Both the position numbers and the translations under genes were made by a program. Below are positions 20,454 through 31,300 of a DNA stretch of 64,000 nt, piece after piece. The stretch comes from Kutzneria sp. CA-103260 (GTDB lineage Bacteria; Actinomycetota; Actinomycetes; Mycobacteriales; Pseudonocardiaceae), in NCBI RefSeq assembly GCF_018263855.1, contig NZ_CP073318.1, positions 2,356,001 to 2,420,000 on the forward strand. The letters are read 5' to 3'. The number at the start of each line of letters is the position of its first letter. Position 1 is the stretch's first letter. The notes beneath the pieces were generated by a model. The model ran no database searches and was not told the DNA's origin. It was given only the letters and a program-made list of their open reading frames with translations.

Positions 20454-20726
20454 ATGTCCGTCAAGGTCGTCGTGCCAACCGTCCTGCGCCGTTACAGCGG
20501 CGGCCAGCGCACCGTCGAGGCCACGGGCGACACGATCGCCGAGGTGATCGACGACCTGGAATCGCGGTACCGCGGCATCTCCGGTCGCCTGGTCACCGAG
20601 GGCGCGCTGAACCGCTTCGTCAACATCTACATCGATGACGACGACGTCCGCTACGCCGGCGGCCTACAGGCGCCGGTCACGGAGAACGCGACCATCATGA
20701 TCCTCCCGGCGGTCGCCGGCGGCTGA
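20454..20726 (+). CDS. CysO/MoaD/ThiS-type sulfur carrier protein
   Basis: 90-aa beta-grasp protein ending VAGG, resembling mycobacterial CysO along its length (VVVPTVLRRYSGGQRTVEA, GDTIAEVIDDLE, RFVNIYIDDDDVRYAGGL, TIMILPAVAGG). The exposed C-terminal Gly-Gly is adenylated by a ThiF/MoeB-type E1 and converted to a thiocarboxylate, which serves as sulfide donor. Since the protein already ends in GG, no trimming is needed. No E1 is in the window; a housekeeping MoeZ could serve, as reported for other actinomycete pathways. Start at ATG 20454 follows GAGGAG; an upstream in-frame ATG at 20412 has no such site. Confidence 0.9.
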   Translation: MSVKVVVPTVLRRYSGGQRTVEATGDTIAEVIDDLESRYRGISGRLVTEGALNRFVNIYIDDDDVRYAGGLQAPVTENATIMILPAVAGG

Positions 20727-20783
20727 CCGGCGGCCCCGGGACGCCGGGTCGACGAGCACACCTCACATCGAGAACCCGAGCAG

Positions 20784-22046
20784 GTGACTGTGTCCTCCCA
20801 CCAGATCGTCGGCCTGTTCGCCGACCTCGCCCTGATCGCCCTGCTGGCCCGCGCCCTGGGCATGCTGGCCCGGCGATTCGACCAACCAGCGGTGGTCGGT
20901 GAGATCCTCGCCGGCATCCTCCTCGGGCCGACGTTCGTGCACGGGGCGATCTCCGGCGCGCTGTTCCCCGCCGACGTCCGGCCGTTGTTGACCGCGCTCG
21001 CCGACGTCGGCGTGGCGTTGTTCATGTTCGTCGTCGGCCTGGACTTCGAGCCGGCGACACTGGGCGGGCGGCGGCGGGTCGCCGTCACCGTCGCACTCGG
21101 CGCGATGGTGCTGCCGTTCGGCCTGGGTTGCCTGCTGGCCGTGGTCCTTGCTCCCGAGCACGCCCACGGCCAGCAGTTGGGCTTCGTGTTGTTCCTCGGC
21201 GCGGCCATGGCCGTCACCGCCTTTCCCGTGCTGGCCAGGATCATCAACGACCGTCACATGAGCCGGACCAGTGTGGGCGGCCTGGCGCTGAGCGCGGCGG
21301 CGCTGGGCGATCTGCTCGCTTGGTCGTTGCTGGCGGTCGTGGTGATGCTGGTCAGCGGCAGCGGTCAGACCGGTTGGCACCTGCTGCTGTTGGTCCCGTA
21401 CGCAGTGCTGATGGTCGCCGTCGTGCGGCCGCTGGTGCGCCGTCTGGTCGTCGCCCGCCAGGGTGACGGCGGGCTCGACCACTGGGTGCTCGTCGTGATG
21501 GCGGGCGGCGCGCTCGTGTCGGGTGCGCTGACCGAATGGATGGGCCTGCACTTCATCTTCGGCGCGTTCTTCTTCGGCTTGCTCGTGCCGAAGGACGGGC
21601 TCGGACGGTTCCGCGCCGACCTGCGGGCCAGGGTCGAGCAGCTGCCGAGCGCGCTGCTGCTGCCCGTCTACTTCGTGGTCGCCGGCCTGGGCGTCGATCT
21701 GTCCCATGTGGACGCCTCGATGCTGACGGTTTTCGCCCTGATCCTGGTCGCCGCGGTCGGCGGGAAGCTCGTGGGCACCTTCGCCACCGCCCGCTCCTGC
21801 CGCATCCCGCCACGCCAGGCCGCGGCCCTGGCCACCCTCATGAACACGCGTGGCCTCACCGAGTTGGTCATCCTGACCGTCGGCCTACAACTCGGTGTGC
21901 TGGACGGCGAACTGTACTCACTGATGGTGGTCATGGCCGTGCTCACCACCGTGATGACCGGCCCGCTGCTGCGACTGATCTACCCGCTGAGCCGCATCGC
22001 CGCGGAAACAACCGCGGACGAACGGAGACAACCCGCGCACGACTGA
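20784..22046 (+). CDS. Kef-type (CPA2) cation/proton antiporter
   Basis: 420 aa, about 12 hydrophobic segments across the whole length, with the CPA2 features PAVVGEILAGILLGP near the N-terminus, a GAAMAVTAFPVL segment and TRGLTELV late in the protein. Exchanges Na+ or K+ for H+ across the inner membrane. Last gene of the rightward operon; could serve pH or cation homeostasis during production or self-protection. It has no TrkA-N domain, unlike KefB/C. GTG start; stop lies 8 nt from the convergent dehydrogenase stop. Confidence 0.88.
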   Translation: MTVSSHQIVGLFADLALIALLARALGMLARRFDQPAVVGEILAGILLGPTFVHGAISGALFPADVRPLLTALADVGVALFMFVVGLDFEPATLGGRRRVAVTVALGAMVLPFGLGCLLAVVLAPEHAHGQQLGFVLFLGAAMAVTAFPVLARIINDRHMSRTSVGGLALSAAALGDLLAWSLLAVVVMLVSGSGQTGWHLLLLVPYAVLMVAVVRPLVRRLVVARQGDGGLDHWVLVVMAGGALVSGALTEWMGLHFIFGAFFFGLLVPKDGLGRFRADLRARVEQLPSALLLPVYFVVAGLGVDLSHVDASMLTVFALILVAAVGGKLVGTFATARSCRIPPRQAAALATLMNTRGLTELVILTVGLQLGVLDGELYSLMVVMAVLTTVMTGPLLRLIYPLSRIAAETTADERRQPAHD

Positions 22047-22054
22047 CGCAGCCG

Positions 22055-23023
22055 TCAGCGGTCCGGCACGACCAGAACGCCCTTTCGGTAGCTTCCCCGT
22101 AGCTCGTCGAGGTTTTCGAATCCCGCGTTCAGGTCGTCCAGGTGGATGTGGTGGGTGAACAGGTCGCCGAGGCCGATGGCGGACCGGGCGAGCAGGTTCG
22201 TGGCCCAGCGCATGGCGGCGACCACGCGCCCGGTGTCGCGGAAGTGGGCGTTCACGATGCGGATGGCCTCGTAGTTCCACGCCCCGAGGTCCACGCTCCG
22301 GCGGCCGTCCTGGTGATAGCCCCCGATGACGAGCACTCCCTCTCGCCGCACCAGGCGGCCGGCGAGGTCGAGGCCGGACTGGGTCCCGGTCAGTTCGACG
22401 ACCACGTCCGCACCTCGGCCACCGGTCAGCTGCCTGACGGCCTCCTGGGCGTCCACCTCGTCCACGGTGCCGGCTCGGGCGCCGACAACGGATCCGCGTT
22501 CCGACAGCCCGCGTCCGACCTGGAGGACCTGTGCGAACCAGCTCATGTCGAGGAGCCGGGTCATGAGTTCGCCCATGAACCCGGCCCCGACGACCACGAC
22601 CGTCTCGCCGGTGACCGCGGGCAGGCAGGACCATGCGTTGAGGCAGCACGCCAACGGCTCGACCAACACGCCGTCGACCCCGGGTTCCAGGGCGACGACG
22701 TGCGCCGACTCCGCCGACACGTACTGGGCGAAACCGCCGCCGGGGACCCAGGCCGTCACGCGCCGGCCCGAGAGGTCCACGGGTGCGTTCTCTCCGACGG
22801 CGCACACCACCGCCTCGACTTCGTGCCCGAGACGGACCGGTAGGGGCGGTGCACCGAGCCGCCACCGGTCGACATCACCCGAGCAGACGCCAGTTCGCGT
22901 CACACGCAGCAGGACGGAATCCCGGTCCGGCGGCGCGATCGACTCCCGAACGACGTCGAACCGCCTCGCCGCGGTGAGAATCGCCGATGTCGCAAGCAAG
23001 TTCTCGGCCGGGGTGCTCACCAT
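22055..23023 (-). CDS. Zinc-binding alcohol dehydrogenase (MDR)
   Basis: 322 aa, slightly short for the family. Catalytic Zn ligands C in TGVCSGDVD and H-E in RLGHEVE; nucleotide loop VVVVGAGFMGEL. The structural-zinc Cys loop present in the dehydrogenase at the left edge of the window is absent. Last gene of the leftward operon, overlapping the Gfo/Idh/MocA gene by 7 bp. Pairing with that gene suggests two redox steps on a side chain or precursor. Confidence 0.83.
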   Translation of the reverse strand: MVSTPAENLLATSAILTAARRFDVVRESIAPPDRDSVLLRVTRTGVCSGDVDRWRLGAPPLPVRLGHEVEAVVCAVGENAPVDLSGRRVTAWVPGGGFAQYVSAESAHVVALEPGVDGVLVEPLACCLNAWSCLPAVTGETVVVVGAGFMGELMTRLLDMSWFAQVLQVGRGLSERGSVVGARAGTVDEVDAQEAVRQLTGGRGADVVVELTGTQSGLDLAGRLVRREGVLVIGGYHQDGRRSVDLGAWNYEAIRIVNAHFRDTGRVVAAMRWATNLLARSAIGLGDLFTHHIHLDDLNAGFENLDELRGSYRKGVLVVPDR

Positions 23024-24093
23024 GAGACCAGCTCACCTCCCTGGTTGGCCGACCGGTAGGCAGCGGTGATCAGTCGCGTGCTCGCCACGGCGGCGTCGAC
23101 GCGCGCCCCAGGCGGCACGCAGTCCGCCGCACCTGTGTCCGCGACCGTCACAAGGTTTTTCAGCTGTCGCCGGTAGCAGTCCCGCACCGGCGTCTCCCAC
23201 GTTCCGGCCACCCCAGCGGCCCGCGCCGATCGACCGTCCAGCCGCACGCGCACCACGGCGTCACCGCCTCTTTCGTCCAACCGCATCGTGAAGACGCCTT
23301 CGGTGCCACCAAGCCGAATCGTGAGTCCGGTGCCGGATCCGCCGGACCACGCGATGGACACCCGGCCGGCCAGGTCGTATCCGCCGGGCCGGAGCTGGTA
23401 CAGCTCCATCTCGGTCGAGGAGTCGCGATGGAGCGGCCCGGCGCCGAGCGGCGGCGTTGTGGGGGAGGAGGTCATCTTCGTCGTGACGGCACGGACCGGT
23501 GACCGCTGTCCGAGCACGGGCAAGATCACCCCGAGCAGGTGCGGGCCCAGATCGAAGGCCGAGCCCGGACAGTCGACGTCGCGAAAGTGCCCCCAGTCGG
23601 GATCACCGTCGGCCCGGAGCCACTCGCCCGACACCTCGACGAGGTCGCCGAGGCCGCCGCCGTCGAGCCAGGACAGCACAGGGGGCGGTATGGCGGCCAG
23701 CAGGTGCAGCCCGAACTGCAGGTGCACGCCGGCGTGCTCGGCCAGCTGGGCCATCCGTGCGACGTCATGGAGGGACCACGCCGCTGGTTTCTCGCAGAGC
23801 ACCGCCTTCGGCGGAGTCCGCAGCCGCAACAGCTCGGTGAGGTTAGTCAGGTGCGAGCTCGGCGGCGTGGCGATGATCCAGGCGTGCACGCCGGACGAGC
23901 CGCACTCGGAGACAGACAGGTGAACCGCGCTACCCGACAGCTTCCACTCGGTGGCGATGCGCCACGCCGATTCGATTCGTGGATCCACCACCGCGGCCAG
24001 TTGGACGCTGGCCACCTCGCGGAGGGCACGAGCGAGGACTCGCCCCTGCCGTCCCGCGCCCACGAGTCCCACCAGCAACTGCCGGCCGCTCAT
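23017..24093 (-). CDS. Gfo/Idh/MocA-family oxidoreductase
   Basis: 358 aa. Rossmann start VGLVGAGRQGRVLARAL and EKPAAW in the substrate strand, as in glucose-fructose oxidoreductases. In NRPS pathways, members of this superfamily (PchG, Irp3) reduce thiazolines to thiazolidines, so that role is possible with the Cys-loading NRPS next door; the N-terminus here looks more like generic sugar-type members than Irp3. Overlaps both neighbours (4 and 7 bp). Confidence 0.78.
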   Translation of the reverse strand: MSGRQLLVGLVGAGRQGRVLARALREVASVQLAAVVDPRIESAWRIATEWKLSGSAVHLSVSECGSSGVHAWIIATPPSSHLTNLTELLRLRTPPKAVLCEKPAAWSLHDVARMAQLAEHAGVHLQFGLHLLAAIPPPVLSWLDGGGLGDLVEVSGEWLRADGDPDWGHFRDVDCPGSAFDLGPHLLGVILPVLGQRSPVRAVTTKMTSSPTTPPLGAGPLHRDSSTEMELYQLRPGGYDLAGRVSIAWSGGSGTGLTIRLGGTEGVFTMRLDERGGDAVVRVRLDGRSARAAGVAGTWETPVRDCYRRQLKNLVTVADTGAADCVPPGARVDAAVASTRLITAAYRSANQGGELVSW

Positions 24094-25397
24094 GGCGTCC
24101 CTGCTTCACGCAGGGGCCGGTTCGGGTGGTCGACGACCCACGCCAACAGCCGCATGAGACGTTCCTCCTGTGCCAGCACGAGATGTCGGTCCCCAGGGGC
24201 GGCCAGCATCACGAGACTGATCCGCAGTCCGGACGCGTCCGGGGCGCCGGCTGCGAAAAGGTCGAAACCCGTGGCGCCCATGCGCCGGTGCTGGTGCACC
24301 GCCGTGGTGCAGCCGGGCAGCGTGAGTTCGGTGTGGAACGGCGTGATGTTCACGCTCGGATCGCCCCCGCCGTACAGCGTGCCCCGATCACCGAGGTCGG
24401 CGAGAACCTGCTCGCAGGGCAGGCGCTGGTGCGCCACATCCGCCCGGTTGTCCTCGGCTGTCCGGCGGAGCAGGTGGTGGAACGTCGTGTCGGGCCCCAC
24501 CGGCACGGTCAGCAGGTACCGGTTGGCCAGGTACGTCGGCACGCTCCGGGCGAGCGGGGTCAACCGGTTGGACACCGGCACAGTCAGGGTCACGACCTCG
24601 GCGGCCCGCTCACGAGCGACATGGGCGGCGACCACCGCCAGGATCAGGTCCGGCCAAGCCGTCCCGGCGGCTTGCGCGATGGCGTTGATCCGGTGCGGAG
24701 CCGGCGGTTGCAGTCCGATGCCGGTCGTCGCCTCGGCGTCGGCTCGGTCGGACCCGAGGCGCACCGGCGCCGGCGCGTCGGCCAGGCGGCGGCGCCAGTA
24801 CGCCCGGTCCTCGGCGTACTGGCCGGACGCCCGGTAGTCCGCCAGTTCCTCGTGCAGTGCCTTGAGTGGGCGGAACGGGTTGGGGCCGGGTTCCGCGCCG
24901 GCGCGGATGGCCGCGTACACCTCGGCCACCCGGTGCAGCAGCAGACCCGCGCTGAAGGCGTCCATCACCATCGGCAGGAACCGCAGGTACCACCGGAAGT
25001 GGTCCGCGCCGAGCCGGAGCAGCGCGGTGGAGAACAGCGGGGAGTCGCCGGGCCGGATGGGTGCGCGGTGCTCCGCGTCCGCCCACTCCGCTGCGGCGGC
25101 TTCGGGATCGCTGGCGCCGGACACGTCCACCACCGGGAGCCGCCACCGCAGCCGAGGCAGGATCTCCTGCCTGGGGACGAGGTCCCGCTCGACGAACCGG
25201 ACCCGCAACGCGTCGGTCTGCGCGATCACGTGCTGGGCCGCCGCCTCCAGGGCCCGCGCGTCCAACGGGCCGTGGATCTCGACGTACTGGGCGATGGTGT
25301 TGGCCCGGTTCTCGGCGGCCAGCCGAGTGCTGGCCGTCAACAGCGAGCGCTGTTGGACCGTGACGTCCAACGCTTCCGGCGGCGCCAACAGGGTCAT
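24090..25397 (-). CDS. Stand-alone condensation-domain protein, catalytic His absent
   Basis: 435 aa, the size of one NRPS condensation domain. The condensation-family pattern is recognisable (start TVQQRSLLTASTRLA, DALRVRF, PLFSTALLRL), but the HHxxxDG active-site motif reads LPMVMDA at residues 141-147: both His are replaced (L141, P142), D146 is kept and G147 is Ala. It is translationally coupled (ATGA) to the PKS-NRPS, which lacks a thioesterase, so it may release the chain, recruit a partner or be a structural/interface domain. Activity by the usual mechanism is doubtful. Confidence 0.75.
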   Translation of the reverse strand: MTLLAPPEALDVTVQQRSLLTASTRLAAENRANTIAQYVEIHGPLDARALEAAAQHVIAQTDALRVRFVERDLVPRQEILPRLRWRLPVVDVSGASDPEAAAAEWADAEHRAPIRPGDSPLFSTALLRLGADHFRWYLRFLPMVMDAFSAGLLLHRVAEVYAAIRAGAEPGPNPFRPLKALHEELADYRASGQYAEDRAYWRRRLADAPAPVRLGSDRADAEATTGIGLQPPAPHRINAIAQAAGTAWPDLILAVVAAHVARERAAEVVTLTVPVSNRLTPLARSVPTYLANRYLLTVPVGPDTTFHHLLRRTAEDNRADVAHQRLPCEQVLADLGDRGTLYGGGDPSVNITPFHTELTLPGCTTAVHQHRRMGATGFDLFAAGAPDASGLRISLVMLAAPGDRHLVLAQEERLMRLLAWVVDHPNRPLREAGTP

Positions 25398-28300
25398 TGT
25401 GAACCGCCGAGAATCGTGCAGAGCAGCTTCTCGCTCTCCCCGAGGCCGAGCGCCGCCTTGGCGTCCCGGAAGTCGACCATGCCGATCTGGCAGGTGTCGA
25501 TGCCGTGGTCGGCCGCCGCCGTGGTCAGCAGTTGGGCCATCGCGCCCGCTTCGAGCAGGCAGAACGGCTCGGCCCGTTCGCCGTAGAGCTGCTCGAGGGC
25601 GGCGGTGTCGGCGACCAGGAAGAGCGCGAATCCGGCGGTCTCGTGCGCTTCCCGGTTGACGCTGGTGCGGTGGTGCCCGGCCTGCACCAGCGGCGCGTCG
25701 CTGACCGGAACGAGCTGGTGTTCATCGGGGGAGTACCGGTAGACGCCGTCGGCGAGGGCGCTCACCCCGGCGTTGTGCACCTGGACGTAGACGTCGACCG
25801 GGTAGATGCCCGAGGCCGAGCCCCAAGCCCGCCGAACGACGCCCTCCTCGGTCCACTGCCGCAGCTGGGTGAGCAGTCCGCCGAACGCGTCCAGCCGGAT
25901 CTTGGATCCGCTGAACTTGCGCACGCTGCGCCGGCGATGGTCCGGGGCGGCGCCGGCTGGCAGGCCGATGCCGGCCTGCTGCGTGGCGTGCCGGCGGCGA
26001 GCCTGCTCCTTGGCCTCCTCCCGAGCCTCCGCGTCGAACAGCACCGGTTGCGGCGCCGGTTCCTCGGTCGGAGCGGGGGCGTCGCCGGCGTAGAAAGCGG
26101 CCAGGTCGTCGACCGAGCGCATCTCGTACAGCATCTCGAGACTGGGGTGGGAGCCGAACTCCGAGGACAGGCCGTTCGCGATGCGGATCAGGTGCATCGA
26201 CGTCAACCCCACGGCGCCGAAGTCGATCCGGGACAGATCACCAGTGTCCAGTTCGGTGCCGGCGAGCACCGCTGTCAGGACCGAGTTCACCCTGTCGGCC
26301 ACGTCGGTCCCGGCAGCCAAGGGTGCGGGCCCCTCGCCGAACAGGGCGCCCCGGTCGACCTTGCCGTTCGCGGTGAGCGGGTAGTCCTCGACCACTCTGA
26401 TCAGATCCGGCACCAGGTAACGGGGCAACTCCCCGGCCAGCTCGGCCCGCAGTCGGGTCGGGTCGAGCACCGCGCCGGGACGGGACCGGACCACCGCGAC
26501 GAGCCGGCGGTCCTGGTCGCGCGCGCCCTCGGCGCCGACGACCGCGTCGCGGACCCCGCCGAGCCGCGCCAGCGCGCTCTCGATCTCACCGGGCTCGATC
26601 CGGTGGCCCTGGATCTTCATCTGCTGGTCCTCCCGACCTAGTAGTTCGAGCACCCCGTCCGGGCCGACCTTGGCCAGGTCACCGGTGCGGTAGAGCCGTT
26701 CGCCGGTGCCGGGCCGCAACGGGAAGCTGCGCCGGGTCCGCTCGTCGTCGCCCCAGTAGCCGCGGGCCAGTCCGGCGCCGGACAGGAACAGCGGGCCGGC
26801 GGTGCCCGGCGGCGCCGGTTCGAGCCGTTCGGTCAGCACGACCGCGCCCTGGCCGCGCATCGCCTTGCCGTAGGGGATGCTGTGCCACGTCGGATCGACC
26901 TGCTCGACCTCGTGCAGCACCGACCAGATCGCCGCCTCGGTGGCCCCACCGAGGCTGATCAGCCGGGTGTGCGGGAGCCGCCCGCGCAGCCGCCGGGCCA
27001 GCTCGACCGGTATCCAGTCGCCGCTGAGCATGATCAGGCTGAGCCGGGCGGCCCAGTCCATGTCCTCGCCGGTCGTCTCGGTGAGCAGTCGCAGCAGGGC
27101 GGGCACCGAGTTCCACATCGTCACCTCGTGCCGGACCATGAGGTCGGCCCAGTGCTTCGGGTCGGAACGGTGCTCGGCCCTCGGCACGACCAGGCTCGCC
27201 CCCGCCGACAGGGTGCCGAACACGTCGTACACCGACAGGTCGAAGGTGAGCGGGGTGAGCGCGAGCAGCCGGTCGGCGGGCCCCACGGTGAACCGCTCGT
27301 TGATGTCGGTGATCGTGTTGACCGCCGCGCCGTGCTCCATCGCGACGCCCTTCGGCCGCCCGGTCGAGCCCGAGGTGTAGATCAGGTACGCCAGGTCAGC
27401 ACTGGTGGTGCCGGGCTCCCTGACCACGGCCGAACCGCTGGCCAGCACGTCCTCGAACTCGATGAGCCGGACGCCGGACGGCCAGTTGCCCGCGGTGGCC
27501 CGGCTGGTCAGCGCGAACCTCGCGGTGCTGTCGCGCAGCTGCAACTCCAGCCGCCCGGTCGGCGCGGTCGGGTCGACCGGGACGTAGACGCCGCCGGCCC
27601 GAACCACGCCGAGCACCGCGGCGGTCTGCTCCCAGCCGGTGCGCAGGCCGACCGCGACCATGTCGCCGGCGCACAGGCCGACCGAGATCAGCGCCGCCGC
27701 CACCTTCTCCGCCGCGTCCGCGACCTCCTGGTAGCTCAACGATCGCCCGTCGGTGCGGATCGCGATCGCGTTCGGGCTCACCGCGGCCCGAGCCAGCACC
27801 AGGTCGTGCAGGCGCGGCGACTCGGTGACGTGCACCGGCTCCGGCCGGCTCAGCGTCGCCGGATCAGCGGTCCAGTCGCTACGGGCGGCCAGGCCGCGCA
27901 ACAGCGACAGGTACGCGTCGAACATCTCGTCGAGCAGCCCGTCGGGGAACAACGCGTCCACCGAGTCCCAGGTCAGCACCGCGTCGTCGCCCCAGCGCAT
28001 GGCCTGGTGGTCCAGCCACACCTGCGGGGTCTGCGACAGGCCGTGCAGGCGGCGGCCCAGCCAGTCCATCTTGCCGATGTCCTTGTCCAGCATGCTGGTG
28101 AACACGACAGGGGCCACCGACTCCGGCAGCCGCGGTCGGCCCTGCGACCTCGACCGCTGCCGGCGCACCGTCACGCTGCCCAGCTCGCGGTGCTCCAGCG
28201 CGAACAGCAACGAGGTCTGGAACGTCCGCAGGTAGTCCTCGAACGCACCGGGCCCCGGCCGCGACGCGACCAGCAGCACGCTGGTGAACTCGCCGATCGC

Positions 28301-31300
28301 CGGGGCGGACAGGCCGACCTGCGGGCCATCGAAGGCGGGCACGCCGAGGGTGAACGGGGCGTCACCGCTGAACCGGCCGATCACGCTGGTGAAAGCGGCG
28401 CCGAACAGCGAGGACACGGTGATTCCCCGGGCCGCCGCGGCGTCGCGCAGCCGCCGCCAGTCCGCCTGGTCGAGCACGGCGGTGCGCCGGGTGAACTCGG
28501 GGCGGCGCACGGTTTCGGGATCCAGCGCCAGCGGCAGCTTCGGCGGTGGCGGCAACTCGTCGGCCAACCGGGCCAGCAGGGCCCGGTCCGGCCCGTTGGC
28601 GATCTCGTCGAGCCGACGCCGCCGATCCCTGGCGAAAGTCCGGAACGCCTCGGCCGGCGCGGCCGGCGGCAGCGAGAGCCCCCGGTACCGCAGGCCCCAT
28701 TCGTGGATCACCACGAAGATGCTCTGCGCGTCCAGCATGAGCAGGTCGAAGCTGACGTGGACGCGCACCTCGCCGGGCAGCAGCGTGAGTCGCAACTCGA
28801 ACAACGGCCCGCGGTAGGCGTCCAGCACCTGGCAGGACATCCGCGCCCGGGTGGCCGCGACCTTCTCCGCCGCCGCCGGATCGTCACGCAGGTCGTCGAC
28901 CTGCACCTGCCAGGCGGCGGTCGGCGTGATCTCACGCTGCCGACCGTCCAGGGTGGCGACCATCCGCAGGGCCGCGTGCCGGCGCACGATCTCGTCCCAG
29001 GCCACGATCGCCCTGTTCGCGTCGAGCTCGGCCATCGTGTACTCGCCGTACGCGTGGCTGGACACGCCGCCGAGGCCGAGGCCGTCGAACCGGCCGACCA
29101 GGTACGCCTCCTGGAGCTCCGTGAGCGGGATCGGCTCGTCGTCGACGTCGGGTGCCTCCGGGCGCCGCTCGGGAACCGGTCGGACGGCGACCACGGGCGC
29201 CGGCTCCGCCGTGGTGCGGGTGGCGGCTTCGGCCTCCGGGCCGAGATCGAGGCCGTCCAGCACGAGCGCGGTCAGCTCGGTGACGCTCGGGCCGCGCATC
29301 ATCGTCATCGTCGTGACGGTGACGCCCAGTTCCCGTTCGATCCACGAACTGATCTCGACCGCGAGCAGCGAGTCCATGTGCATGCTGGTCAGCGGCGCGT
29401 CCGGCGGCAGTTCCGGCTCGGGCACGCCGAGCAGGGCCGCGCACCTGGCTTTGATCCGAGCGGTGAGCAGCTCGACCTGGGCGTCACGGTCCAACGCCCG
29501 CAGCCGCTGGACGGTCGACCGCCCGTCGGCGTCGGTCCGCCGGCCCAGCTCGTCGCCGGCCAGCACCTCGGCGTACCGGTGCTCGTGGTCGGCGTCCAGG
29601 CCGAAGTGGCGGATGATCCGGGCGAAGTCGACCTTGGTGACGCCGACCCGGGGCGAGCCACCGCGCCACAGCGACCGCATCGCCTCGAACACCTGGTCCG
29701 TGGTGAGGTGGCCGACCCCGGACGCGGCCAGCGCCCGCGCGGCGTGCTCGTTGCGGGTCAGGTAGCCGGCCCCGTGGATGGCTCCCCAGTTGACGGTCAG
29801 CACCGGACGGCCGAGCGCGGCGCGGTACTCGGCGAACTGGTCGAGGAACGCGTTGGCGGCGGCGTAGTTGGCCTGGCCGGCGTTGCCGAGCAGCGAGGTG
29901 GTCGACGAGAACAGCACGAACGCGTCGAGGTCGTGACCGGCGGTGGCCCGATCGAGGTTCCAGGCGCCGCGCACCTTGGGTTCGAGAACCCTGCGGAACC
30001 GGCGTTCTTCCAGTTCGGTGAACGGGCCGTCGTCGATGACCATCGCGCAGTGCAGGACACCCCGCAGGGGCGGCAACTCCCGGTCGATCCGGGCGATCAG
30101 CGCGTCGACCTGGGACGCCGACGTCACGTCGACCGCCTCGGCCAGCACTTCGACGCCGGCCGCGCGCAGGCGGTCGAGCGCTTCCTCGGTCCCGGGGCTC
30201 GGCAGCGCGCGGCGGCCCACCAGCACCAGGTGCCGGACCCCGGCCTCGGCGAGTCGGCCGGCCAGTTCGAGGCCGATGCCGGCGAGGCCGCCGGTGACCA
30301 GCCAGGTGCCGGCGAACCGCTCCGGACCGGGCGGCGGGAGCGGCGTCACCGGCAGGTCGCGCTCGCTCATCGCCAGCACCAGCTTGCCGATGTGCTCGCC
30401 GGCGGCGAGGTGCCGGAAGGCGGCCCGGACCTGCGACGGGTGGTAGACCCGGTGCGGCAGCGGCCGCAGCGTCCCGTCCTCGAACCGGGCCAGCAGCGCC
30501 CGCAGTTCCTCGGCGACCACGGCCGGCCGCTCGGCGATCATCTGCTGCAGGTCGAAACTGGCGTAGGACAGGTTGCGGGTGAACGGCCGCAACCCGAGCC
30601 GCCGGTCGGCCCGCAGGTCGCGCTGCCCGATCTCGACGAACCTTCCGTACGGTGCCAGACAGGCGATGCTGCGTGCCGTCGCCTCGCTGCCGACCGCGCT
30701 GAGCACGACGTCGACCCCGGCGCCGTCGGTTACCGCCCGAACCTCGTCGGCGAAGCGCAGCGAGCGCGAGTCGAACACGTGCTTGACGCCCAGCGAGCGC
30801 AGCAGCTCCCGTTTCTCCGGGCTGCCCGCGGTAGCCAGCACCTCCGCCCCGAGTTCCTTGGCGAGTTGGATCGCGGCCAGCCCGACCCCGCCGGCGCCGG
30901 AGTGGATCAGCACCCGCTCGCCGGGGCGCAGCGCGGCGAGCCGGCCGAGTCCGATCGCGGCGGTGAGGAACACCAGTGGAACCGTGGCCGCTTCGGCGGT
31001 GGACAGCCGAGCCGGCTTGACCGCCACACACGTCGCGTTCACGGTGACGTGCGAGCAGAGCGTGCTCATCGCCGCGTCGACCGCGACCACCTCGTCGCCG
31101 ACCCGCAGCCCGGTGACGCCGGTGCCGGTCCTGGTGACGCGGCCGACGCACTCGGCGCCCATCCGCAGCCCGCGGCCGCCGGCTGTCGACGGCATCCGGC
31201 CCAGCGCGACCAGCACATCGCGGAAGTTCAGGCCGACTGCGTCGACCTCGATCTCGACCTCACCCGCAGCGGGGGTCCTCCGAGGCTCGGCCGCCCACCG

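Noticed and set aside
23017..24093. Firm call as thiazolinyl imine reductase
   Set aside because: Superfamily fits, but the N-terminal motif is generic Gfo/Idh/MocA and an oxidase domain is already present, so only a possibility.
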